Positions 42,597-50,125 of a stretch of 64,000 bases of DNA are shown piece by piece. Numbering within the stretch: position 1 is the first letter of the stretch; every line of letters starts with the position of its first letter. The stretch is from NCBI GenBank assembly GCA_025456145.1, contig JALOLD010000009.1, forward strand, positions 1-64,000. The letters run 5' to 3'. The position numbers and the translations under genes were made by a program. The notes under the pieces are model-generated. The model had not been told where the DNA came from, made no database searches, and worked only from the letters and a program-made list of their open reading frames with translations. This stretch comes from Thermoanaerobaculales bacterium. GTDB lineage: Bacteria > Acidobacteriota > Thermoanaerobaculia > Thermoanaerobaculales > Sulfomarinibacteraceae.

Positions 42597-43994
42597 GTGG
42601 TGATCGCACACCGCCCTGGGCTCGGAGCCCTCGCGAGGTCCTCGACCTTCGCCCTCACGCTCTCGGTGGTCCTGCTCTGGCCGGGCTTGTCGGCGGCCCA
42701 GTCTTTGGTCCGCGGACCCTATCTGCAGACGCCGACCGCGGACGGCGTCATTGTCAGGTGGCGCACCGATGTCCCCTCGGACACGCGGCTCGCCTACGGG
42801 CCGTCCTTCGGCCAGCTCGGCTCGGTGATCACCGACCCGCAGCTGGTAGTCGACCACGAGGTCGAGATCGTCGGTCTCGAGCCGGCGACCAGGACCTACT
42901 ACTCGATCGGGTCGTCGGCCGCGGTCCTCGCCGGCGCCGACCCCGAGCACTGGTTCACCACCGCGCCGGTCGGTAACGACCGTTCGTTCACCCAGATCTG
43001 GGCGATCGGCGACTCGGGGACCGCCGACGCCAACTCAGCCGCCGTCAGGGACGGCTACCTGATCGCCAGCGGCGGCGTCCCCAGCGACGTCTGGCTGATG
43101 CTCGGCGACAACGCCTACCCCGACGGCACCGACCCCGAGTACCAGGCCGCGGTCTTCGACACCTACCCCACGATCCTCCGCAGCACTCCCCTGTGGCCCG
43201 CCTTCGGCAACCACGACGCCCACAGCGCGACATCGGCCACCCAGTCCGGCCCGTACTTCGAGATCTTCAGCCTCCCCGTCGCCGGTCAGGCGGTCGGCCT
43301 GGCATCCGGCACCGAGGCCTACTACTCCTTCGACCACGGCAACATCCACTTCGTCTGCCTCGACACCTCGGACAGCTCGCTCGACCCCGGCGACGAGATG
43401 CTCCAGTGGATGGTGGCCGATCTCCGGGCCACCACGAGGGACTGGATCATCGCGTTCTTCCACCACCCGCCCTACACCAAGGGCTCGCACGACTCCGATG
43501 TCGAGCCCAATTTGATCGCGGTCCGGGAGAACGTCATCCCGCTCCTCGAGGAGCTCGGGGTCGACCTCGTGCTGAGCGGCCACAGCCACCACTACGAACG
43601 GTCCTTCCTGCTCGACGGTCACTACGGGCTCTCGAGCACCTTCGATCCGACGACCATGGCGCTCGACGGCGGCGACGGCCGGCCGGAGGGCGACGGACCG
43701 TACGTCAAGCAGCCGGGGCCCCACAACGGCGCCGTCTACGTGGTCAACGGGACGGGCGGCGAGGTCGGCGGCGCCGGGGCGGGGCTCGACCACCCCGCGA
43801 TGTTCATCAGCCACGCCAAGCTGGGCTCGATGATCCTCCAGGCGACCGGCGACACCCTCGACGTCCGCTTCGTCAACAAGCTCGGCGTGAGGAAGGACTG
43901 GTTCACCCTGGTCAAGCAGGGGCTGCCGATCTTCAGGGACGGGTTCGAGTACGCGAGCACCGCCTCGTGGAGCGGGGTCGAGCCCGGCGGCTGA
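42597..43994 (+). CDS. Secreted purple-acid-phosphatase-like metallophosphoesterase with C-terminal tail
   Basis: 465 aa. A signal peptide (FALTLSVVLLWPGLSAAQ) is followed by a fibronectin-like N-terminal domain (RGPYLQTPTADGVIVRWRTD) as in purple acid phosphatases. The dimetal phosphoesterase domain follows with IGDSG, LGDNAYPDG, FGNHDAHS, AFFHHPPYTKGSH and LSGHSHHYERS. It probably hydrolyses phosphate monoesters outside the cytoplasmic membrane. It ends IFRDGFEYASTASWSGVEPGG, a variant of the FE...WS tail. The GTG at 42597 stands 7 nt after GGAGG; a second GTG follows directly. The track ORF starts far upstream in the divergent gene. Confidence 0.9.
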   Translation: MVIAHRPGLGALARSSTFALTLSVVLLWPGLSAAQSLVRGPYLQTPTADGVIVRWRTDVPSDTRLAYGPSFGQLGSVITDPQLVVDHEVEIVGLEPATRTYYSIGSSAAVLAGADPEHWFTTAPVGNDRSFTQIWAIGDSGTADANSAAVRDGYLIASGGVPSDVWLMLGDNAYPDGTDPEYQAAVFDTYPTILRSTPLWPAFGNHDAHSATSATQSGPYFEIFSLPVAGQAVGLASGTEAYYSFDHGNIHFVCLDTSDSSLDPGDEMLQWMVADLRATTRDWIIAFFHHPPYTKGSHDSDVEPNLIAVRENVIPLLEELGVDLVLSGHSHHYERSFLLDGHYGLSSTFDPTTMALDGGDGRPEGDGPYVKQPGPHNGAVYVVNGTGGEVGGAGAGLDHPAMFISHAKLGSMILQATGDTLDVRFVNKLGVRKDWFTLVKQGLPIFRDGFEYASTASWSGVEPGG

Positions 43995-44046
43995 CCGGCG
44001 GGCCACCCGGTCGTGCTGCGCGTTGCCCGGCGGACAGCGACTCCGC

Positions 44047-44349
44047 TTACGGCTGGACCTCGTCGAGCAGGCCGAGGAAGGCGTCGTAGTCCATGGCCTG
44101 CCACGACTCCGCCGACACCGCGCCCCCGGCGCGCGAGATGACCGACACCTTGTGGGCGGTCTCGACGTCGGGGGCGTCGTAGATGTCCATGAAGTCATAG
44201 GGCCCGAGGATCGCGTAGTGGGCGTGCCAGGTCACCTCGGGGCAGGCCGTCTTGACCTTCTTGAGCCAGGCGCGGCCCATGGCGCGGCGTACCTCGGCGT
44301 CGTGCAGGCTCTCCGGCGCGAGACGGGTCATCAGGACGAATCGCGGCAT
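44047..44349 (-). CDS. GYD-domain protein
   Basis: A 100-aa ferredoxin-fold protein. HAHYAILGPYDFMDIYDAPDVETAHKVSVI matches the GYD family signature (YxxxGxYDxVxxxxAPD). GYD proteins are small, dimeric, alpha-beta barrel-like and of unknown function, often single genes. The ATG at 44349 has GGAGG 6 nt upstream. It converges on the phosphoesterase gene with 52 bp between the stops. No operon partner is seen. Confidence 0.85.
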   Translation of the reverse strand: MPRFVLMTRLAPESLHDAEVRRAMGRAWLKKVKTACPEVTWHAHYAILGPYDFMDIYDAPDVETAHKVSVISRAGGAVSAESWQAMDYDAFLGLLDEVQP

Positions 44350-44636
44350 GGCTCACCTCCGGTGGCTCAGGTTTGCCACCACCATAGCGCCATCCGACCC
44401 GCGGGAAAAGAGCTGCCTGCCGTCGGAGGCACAGAGACGCCGCATCGTCGCAAGCGCGAAGACACGAAGACGCGAAGGAGATCGCGAAGCCGTCGCGATC
44501 AGGGTCATCGCAGGGGTTTGGTGGGGGGCCGGGGGCGTTCGTGAACCAGTGTGGAAACCCGGAGGCGTCGCATCGGGATCGGGATCGGGAACGAAGGCTC
44601 CACCTCCGCGATCCGAGCGGAAAGGCAAGGATCGGG
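44350..44636. other. Intergenic DNA with dispersed repeats
   Basis: It contains copy 2 of the 40-bp repeat (44427-44470), GAAGACACGAAGACGCGAAGG, and the hexamer piece GCATCGGGATCGGGATCGGGAACG (44571-44594). No gene is seen. Confidence 0.55.
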
Positions 44637-45059
44637 CTAGGACCGACCGGGAGGAACGGGGTAGAGCGCGAGCTCGAGACCCGGGATGCCGTCGAAATGC
44701 CTGGCGTTCCGGGTGGCCAGGGGGGCGGCGTGCTGAACGGCCCAGGCGGCGATCCAGAGATCGGGCTTCGAGCGTCCGACGAGAGCCGAGCCGCTTCTCA
44801 GCCCGGCGACGATGGTCGCATACCGGTGGGCGGTCTCGAGGTCCACGTCGCCGATCCGAAAGAGGCGCAGAAGGGCGAGCGACTGGGCGAGACGCTCCGG
44901 TGAGACCGCCGCGCCTCCCTCGAGAAACTCCCCGGCGGCGTGCGCCGGGACGACGAACTCGGCCCCCGGGTTGGCGTCAAGGAGGTCCTTGCAGGGAGAC
45001 TCGGGCAGGTCCCGGGTTCGCCAGAGATCGACCAGGAACGTGGTGTCAACGCAGATCAT
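44637..45059 (-). CDS. vapC: VapC-family PIN-domain toxin
   Basis: A 140-aa PIN ribonuclease. MICVDTTFLVDLWR opens with the first catalytic Asp (Asp5); AHAAGEFLEGG carries the conserved Glu; KPDLWIAAWAVQHAAPLATRNARHFDGIPGL gives the later acidic residues and the typical NxxHF end. VapC toxins cut tRNA or rRNA when freed from VapB. The start ATG lies inside the vapB gene (14-nt overlap), which is the usual arrangement, and rules out the longer track ORF. Confidence 0.9.
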   Translation of the reverse strand: MICVDTTFLVDLWRTRDLPESPCKDLLDANPGAEFVVPAHAAGEFLEGGAAVSPERLAQSLALLRLFRIGDVDLETAHRYATIVAGLRSGSALVGRSKPDLWIAAWAVQHAAPLATRNARHFDGIPGLELALYPVPPGRS

Positions 45060-45297
45060 GGTCGTCCCAGGTCTCGATCTCCCGGTTCTCCGCGACCACC
45101 GCGAGCATCGTCTCCGCGTCGTCGAAGGACAGCGAGGCCACGCTCGAGAGCCCGCGCAGGATGTCGCGCCCGGTGTGGGCCTCCCCCAGCTGATCGATGA
45201 GGCGGTCGATGGTCCTCGAGAAGGACTCGCCCTCGCGCTTGACCCCGGCGAGCTTCTCGTAGACATGCGTGTCGACGGCGATGGTCTTGGAGCTCAT
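45046..45297 (-). CDS. vapB: VapB-family antitoxin
   Basis: An 83-aa protein. SSKTIAVDTHVYEKLAGVKREGESFSRTIDRLI matches the small VapB antitoxins of the DUF217 type (ribbon-helix-helix-like N-terminus), and the C-terminal half is the toxin-binding tail. The ATG at 45297 directly follows an AT-rich inverted repeat, so the transcript is probably nearly leaderless and autorepressed. The track's longer versions (45508, 45540) run through the operator into unrelated sequence. Confidence 0.85.
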   Translation of the reverse strand: MSSKTIAVDTHVYEKLAGVKREGESFSRTIDRLIDQLGEAHTGRDILRGLSSVASLSFDDAETMLAVVAENREIETWDDHDLR

Positions 45298-45317
45298 ACA
45301 TACAGAAATATATGTAG
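45298..45317. promoter_or_regulatory. AT-rich inverted repeat, likely vapBC operator/promoter
   Basis: On the minus strand CTACATATATTTCTGTATGT runs up to the ATG, with TACATA and TATGTA as inverted arms. It stands out in GC-rich DNA, as does the AbiE-like operator at 33933-33950. Confidence 0.55.
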
Positions 45318-45560
45318 AGCCTCGAGCTGTCAAGACCGGCCGGTCGCCGGTGGTCGGGCGATCGATCCACGACGCCGGTTGACCGCGCCGTCGGCTCACG
45401 GGCAACTGGCGAGTCGGGGCATGAAGGGCCCCCGGGACACTGCCTCGACGAGACCACGCCCGCTCTCCCTTCCGATGACCGCCGAGCGGACGAACCGAAT
45501 CCGAGCATCGACGTTCAATTCTCTGGAGCGCCCGGTGCATCCACCACGAGGGAGGAGCCC

Positions 45561-46481
45561 ATGAAGATGATCCGCCCGCTGATCGTCGGTGTCCTGCTCA
45601 CCGCCGCCACCCAGACCCAGGCCGGCGTCGAGCTCCGTCAGGAGCACGTCTTCGAAGCGCGTCCCGGTCAGAAGGTCTCGATCGAGGCCACCTTCCACAC
45701 CGTCGAGGTCGAGGTCGTCCCGGGCTCGACGGTTCGCGCGGTCGTCGAGATCACGTCGGCGTCGTCGGGAAGCAAGGCCGAGCGTGCGGTCGAGGAGCTG
45801 CGTCCGGTGTTCGAGGAAAAGGGCGACACCCTCCTCATCCGGTCGGTCCGCAGGGGCGGCTGGGGATGGTCGGGCGGCGGCCTCCGCGGCCGGGTCGTCG
45901 TGACCATGCCGTCGGGGCTCGACCTCGCGGTCGAGAGCTCGTCGGGCTCGATCACCGTCGCTGGCGATCTCGGCGACGCCGCGGCGCGCTGCAGCGCCTC
46001 GTCGGGCTCGGTGACCGTCCGCGGCGCGATGCGCGAGCTCGCGGCCGACACCTCGTCGGGCGCCATCCGGGTCACGGTCAGCCGCCCCCTCGATCGCTTC
46101 ACCGCCGACGCCTCGTCGGGCAGCGTCCGGCTCTCCGGCGGCGCCCATGACGCCTTCGCCGACACCTCGTCGGGCAGCATCGATCTCGACGGGCTGCTCG
46201 GCGACGCCGGGATGAGCGCCTCGTCGGGGAGCATCGAGGCGCGCTGGGACTCGATCCCCGCCGGAGCGTCGGTCAAGGCGAGCGCGAGCTCGGGCAGCGT
46301 CACCCTGACGCTGCCGCCGGGCACCCCCGTCGCGGGCACCGCCGACACCGGCTCGGGCGGCATCCGCAGCGACTTCAAGGGCACCTTCGAGCGCCGCCAC
46401 GCGACCTTCGCCGGCGGCCCGGGCGCGGTCCAGGTCCGGGTCAGCACCTCGTCGGGCGGCGTCTCGGTGACCTCGGGCTGA
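45561..46481 (+). CDS. Secreted DUF4097-family beta-helix protein with SSGS repeats
   Basis: 306 aa with signal peptide (IRPLIVGVLLTAATQTQAG). From residue ~130 the chain consists of short repeats with SSGS at regular spacing (ESSSGSITVAG, SASSGSVTVRG, DASSGSVRLSG, DTSSGSIDLDG), which form a right-handed beta-helix in DUF4097 ("putative adhesin") proteins. Function in the envelope is unclear. GGAGG stands 5 nt before the ATG. The antisense ORFs in the track reflect the same repeated codons. Confidence 0.85.
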   Translation: MKMIRPLIVGVLLTAATQTQAGVELRQEHVFEARPGQKVSIEATFHTVEVEVVPGSTVRAVVEITSASSGSKAERAVEELRPVFEEKGDTLLIRSVRRGGWGWSGGGLRGRVVVTMPSGLDLAVESSSGSITVAGDLGDAAARCSASSGSVTVRGAMRELAADTSSGAIRVTVSRPLDRFTADASSGSVRLSGGAHDAFADTSSGSIDLDGLLGDAGMSASSGSIEARWDSIPAGASVKASASSGSVTLTLPPGTPVAGTADTGSGGIRSDFKGTFERRHATFAGGPGAVQVRVSTSSGGVSVTSG

Positions 46482-46734
46482 GCCCGCCCGGCCCGCGCAC
46501 CGGAGCTCGTCGCGTGCCGATGGCGCCGTGTCCTTCGGCGGACGTCCGGCGAGGGAGGCCCCGTTCCCCGGCGACGGCGGGGCGATGGCCACCAGGAGGG
46601 CGCGAGTGGCGCCGGCTTCGGCAAGGCGGGCGAGGAGCTCGCGACCGACTCCGCCGCGGACCGGTCACTCGGCTCGGCTGGCGTGCACCCCTCTCCCGAT
46701 TCGAGGCGACCCGGAGCATCGCGCCGGCGCTGGC

Positions 46735-48708
46735 TCAGGGCAGGCTCAGGCTCCACGCCGCGAGGCTGCCGTCCTCGAAGTCGTCGGCGAAGATCAGACC
46801 TCCGAAATCGACCTGGTGGCTGTAGACCCCCGCCGCGCCGAGCTCGGTCGACAGATAGACCGGCCAGGAGTGCTCGCCGGCCGCCGCGAGACCGCTGTAG
46901 TCGCCGATGAACTGGCCGTTTCCGAGGTCGGTGAGACCGGTGTCGAAGGGCGAGCCGGTCAGCAGGTGGGTCGTCCAGCTGGCGCCGCCGTCATCGCTCC
47001 AGGCATAGACCGCCTCGAGCCAAGCGGTGGCGGCGCTGTCGGGTTGCACGGTTCCGCTGCTGTCGAGGTAGAGCAGGTGGAGCCGGCCGCTGGAGTCGAC
47101 CTCGAGCCATGGGAAGAACTGGTCGCCCGGAGGATCGGGATCGGCCGAGATGACCACCGGCGCGGTCCAGGTCGACCCGTCGTCATCGGAGCGGGTCAGG
47201 AAGAGGTCGACATCGGCATCGCTCCCAACCACCGCGGAGGTGTCGAAGTAGACGCAGTAGAGTGTCCCCTCTACCGGGTCCACGGTCAGGGCCGGCAGCT
47301 GTGGGACCCGGAAGTTGCCCGGCACCTGGGGCGAGCTGAAGATGTCCCAGAGGTCGAGCAGGGTCGTGATGCGGATCGGCGCCGACATCGTCTGGCCGCC
47401 GTCGGTGCTCCGCTGCAGTCGGTGGCCGTCCAGGTAGTCCCAGTACGAGATGTAAACCGTGCCATCCGGCCCGACTCGCGGCAGAAACCCGACCCCGGAG
47501 CCCAGCGATACCGGCGACGACCAGCTGGCGCCGAGGTCGTCCGAGTGCTGGAGGCCGAGGTTGTAGGCCGCGTAGAGTCGGGTCGAGTCCGGTTCGGACG
47601 GACGGGGACCCGCCGCCAACCAGCCCTTGTCGGCAGAGCCGCTTGCCAGGGTCATCACCGCCGGTTCGAAGACGCTAGCGCCGGGCTGCTTCCGGGCCAC
47701 GAAGAGGCCGCCGTTGCCGGCAAAGCTGATCGCCCCGACCCACAGCGTCCCGGTGCGGGGGTCGACCGCCGTCATCGGGTCACCCTCGACGTCCGACTGG
47801 TTGGCGACCGGCGCCCGCACCACCTGATCGGTCCAGGTCGCACCATCGAGGCTGGTCGCCACCCCCAGACGAATCACCCCCGCCGGGCTGTAGTCGTTCC
47901 AGCCGGCCACCACCTCGCCTGCGCCCCACGCGGCCGCCGTGGTCTCATTGGCCCGAACCGAGCCGAGGGTCGGGTTGAGGCGGACCTGCTGGCCGACCAC
48001 CGGCTGGTTGGCAGCGAAGGGGGCCTCACCGGCTGGCGCCCCTGCGGTCACCACGGCGGCGGCCGGCCCCTCCCCGGTCACGAGTTGGGCGAGATGCCCC
48101 GGCAGCGGCGTCCCCGCTGCCTGGGCGGCGGCCACCCGCCCGGCCGCCTCCTCGACATCGCCGGCGAGCCAGGCGGCCACCGCCAGCCGTACGTGGGCCG
48201 GTCCGAGCCCGGGGTCGACCGCCAGCGCCTCGTGCCAGGCCGCCGCGGCCCGGTCGTCGTGCCCGGAGCGGTCGAGTGCCGCACCGAGCAGGAACCAGGC
48301 GCCGGCGTCGCGCGGCTCGAGATCGACCGCCGTAGCGAAGGCCGCGACCGCGACGTCGGTGCGATCGGTTGTGAGAAGGGCCCGTCCCAGGGCGACGCAG
48401 GCGTCGGCGCTGCCCGGAGCGCCCCGCACCACCGCCACGGCGGCGGCGAGGGCCGCCGGTCGCAACCCCCGGTCCAGGAGATCGTCGACCTCGGCGAGGC
48501 GTCCCCTGATCTCGGCCGGAGCGAGCGGCGGCGCCGGCTCGGCGACGAGCCGCCCATCGACCACCGCCACGCCTTCGAGGGCCGCGTCGATCTGCCGTTT
48601 CCGATACTCCAGCGCCGGGCTCAGGCTGTCGCCGTCGCGGCCTCCGCAGCCCAGCAGGGCGATCACCGTCGCCGCGATCACCGCACCGGTCAGGCTCCGT
48701 TCGAACAT
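46735..48708 (-). CDS. Lipoprotein with TPR region, BNR/sialidase-like propeller and C-terminal FE...WS tail
   Basis: 657 aa. The lipobox ALLGC at residues ~17-21 predicts a lipid-anchored protein. Residues ~90-190 contain TPR-like helices (DAGAWFLLGAALDRSGHDDRAAAAWHEALAVDP). The rest is a propeller with Asp-box-like strands (SDDLGASWSSPV, STDGGQTMSAPI, SDDDGSTWTAPV, SDDGGASWTTHL). It lacks clear sialidase catalytic residues. The end GLIFADDFEDGSLAAWSLSLP is the same tail as in two nearby proteins. GGAGG lies 7 nt before the ATG. The 253 bp separating it from the DUF4097 gene show no feature. Confidence 0.82.
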   Translation of the reverse strand: MFERSLTGAVIAATVIALLGCGGRDGDSLSPALEYRKRQIDAALEGVAVVDGRLVAEPAPPLAPAEIRGRLAEVDDLLDRGLRPAALAAAVAVVRGAPGSADACVALGRALLTTDRTDVAVAAFATAVDLEPRDAGAWFLLGAALDRSGHDDRAAAAWHEALAVDPGLGPAHVRLAVAAWLAGDVEEAAGRVAAAQAAGTPLPGHLAQLVTGEGPAAAVVTAGAPAGEAPFAANQPVVGQQVRLNPTLGSVRANETTAAAWGAGEVVAGWNDYSPAGVIRLGVATSLDGATWTDQVVRAPVANQSDVEGDPMTAVDPRTGTLWVGAISFAGNGGLFVARKQPGASVFEPAVMTLASGSADKGWLAAGPRPSEPDSTRLYAAYNLGLQHSDDLGASWSSPVSLGSGVGFLPRVGPDGTVYISYWDYLDGHRLQRSTDGGQTMSAPIRITTLLDLWDIFSSPQVPGNFRVPQLPALTVDPVEGTLYCVYFDTSAVVGSDADVDLFLTRSDDDGSTWTAPVVISADPDPPGDQFFPWLEVDSSGRLHLLYLDSSGTVQPDSAATAWLEAVYAWSDDGGASWTTHLLTGSPFDTGLTDLGNGQFIGDYSGLAAAGEHSWPVYLSTELGAAGVYSHQVDFGGLIFADDFEDGSLAAWSLSLP

Positions 48709-48741
48709 CGCTCGCCCTCCGCCGGTCAGAGGTCGTTCAGC

Positions 48742-50094
48742 TCAGACCTGCCGGCCGTTCCTGGTCGCCATCTTGCGGGCGATCAGCAGTGCCATCTCCA
48801 AGGATTGCTCATAGTTGAGGCGGGGGTCGACGCGCGACTCGTAGGCCCGGCGAAGATCGGCCTCGGCGAGGCCCCGGGCGCCCCCGATGCACTCGGTGAC
48901 GTTGTCGCCGGAGAGCTCGAAGTGGATCCCGCCGAGGTAGGAGCCCAGCTCGTGGTGGATGTCGAAGCTCGCCTCGACCTCGCCGAGGATGTTGTCGAAG
49001 CGGCGGGTCTTGATGCCGTCGGCGGTCTTCTCGGTGTTGCCGTGCATCGGGTCGCAGCACCACACGACCTGCCGTCCGGTCGCCCGCACCGCCTCGACGA
49101 GGGGCGGCAGGCAGCTTGCGACCCGACCGACGCCGAAGCGGTGGATCAGGGTCAGGCGGCCGGGCTCGCGGCCGGGGTCGAGGACCTCGACGAGCTCGCC
49201 GAGCCACTCGGGCGTCATCGCCGGGCCGACCTTGACGCCGATGGGATTGCGGATGCCGCGGTAGTACTCGACGTGGGCGCCGTCGAGCTCGCAGGTCCGC
49301 ATCCCGAGCCAGGGCAGGTGGGTGCCGAGGTTGTACCAGCCGTCGCGCCGCGGCACCCGGCGGGTCACCGCCTGCTCGTAGGGCAGGTGGAGCCCCTCGT
49401 GGCTGGTGAAGAAGTCGACCCGGCTCATCTCGGAGACGTGGGCGTCGGCGAGGATCTCCATGAACCGGACCGAGTCGGAGATCGACTCGACCATCCGCTG
49501 GTACTCGCGGGCTCGCGGCGAGTGCTCGACGAACTCGAGGTCCCAGTACTCGGGGTGGCGGATGTCGGCGAAGCCGCCCTCGACGAGCGCCCGGATGAAG
49601 TTGAGGGTCAGCGCCGCCGCCTCGTAGCCGCGGAGCAGCCGGTCGGGGTCGGGGGTCCGCTCGGCGGCGGTGAAGCCGGCGCCGTTGACCAGGTCGCCGC
49701 GGTAGGCGGGGAGGGTGACCCCGTCCCGGGTTTCGGTGTCGGAGGAGCGCGGCTTGGCGTACTGGCCGGCGAACCGGCCGACCCGGATGATCCGGCGCTT
49801 GAGGCCGTAGGTCAGGACCAGGCTCATCTGGAGCAGGACCTTGAGCTTGTTGGTGATGACGTCGGCCGTGCACTGGTCGAGACGCTCGGCGCAGGCCCCG
49901 CCCTGGAGCAGGAAGCGGCGCCCCGCCGCGGCGTCGGCGAGCTGGCCCTTGAGCCGCTCGACCTCCCACGAGGTGACCAGGGGCGGCAGGGTGGAGAGCT
50001 CGGCCACCGCCCGGTCGAGCGCGGGCTCGTCGGGGTAGGTCGGCTGCTGGCCCGCCGGCCGGGCGCGCCACGAGGAGGGCGTCCAGTCGCTCAT
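48742..50094 (-). CDS. Class II 3-deoxy-7-phosphoheptulonate (DAHP) synthase
   Basis: A 450-aa plant-type DAHP synthase, first enzyme of the shikimate pathway (PEP + erythrose 4-phosphate). FLLQGGACAERLDQC holds the metal-binding Cys but has Ala where the family usually has Asp. NYNLGTHL-like YNLGTHLPWLG, KVGPAMTPEW, LIHRFGVGRV, VVWCCDPMHGNT and GIHFELSGDNVTECIGG are all present. ATG 50094 follows TATGAT by 9 nt with no ribosome binding site, so I use it rather than the track start. No other aro gene is adjacent. Confidence 0.93.
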   Translation of the reverse strand: MSDWTPSSWRARPAGQQPTYPDEPALDRAVAELSTLPPLVTSWEVERLKGQLADAAAGRRFLLQGGACAERLDQCTADVITNKLKVLLQMSLVLTYGLKRRIIRVGRFAGQYAKPRSSDTETRDGVTLPAYRGDLVNGAGFTAAERTPDPDRLLRGYEAAALTLNFIRALVEGGFADIRHPEYWDLEFVEHSPRAREYQRMVESISDSVRFMEILADAHVSEMSRVDFFTSHEGLHLPYEQAVTRRVPRRDGWYNLGTHLPWLGMRTCELDGAHVEYYRGIRNPIGVKVGPAMTPEWLGELVEVLDPGREPGRLTLIHRFGVGRVASCLPPLVEAVRATGRQVVWCCDPMHGNTEKTADGIKTRRFDNILGEVEASFDIHHELGSYLGGIHFELSGDNVTECIGGARGLAEADLRRAYESRVDPRLNYEQSLEMALLIARKMATRNGRQV

Positions 50095-50103
50095 GGAGGC
50101 GGA

Positions 50104-50109
50104 ATCATA
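50104..50109 (-). promoter_or_regulatory. -10 box (TATGAT) 9 nt before the DAHP synthase ATG
   Basis: Minus strand TATGAT, TCCGCCTCC, ATG. No Shine-Dalgarno sequence at the proper distance. Confidence 0.5.
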
Positions 50110-50125
50110 CCCCACGCACTCGCGC

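Noticed and set aside
46482-46734. Possible GNAT-like fragment (GGVGRELLARLAEAGATRALLV) on the minus strand
   Set aside because: A stop codon directly precedes it, no further acetyltransferase sequence is present, and the match is too short.
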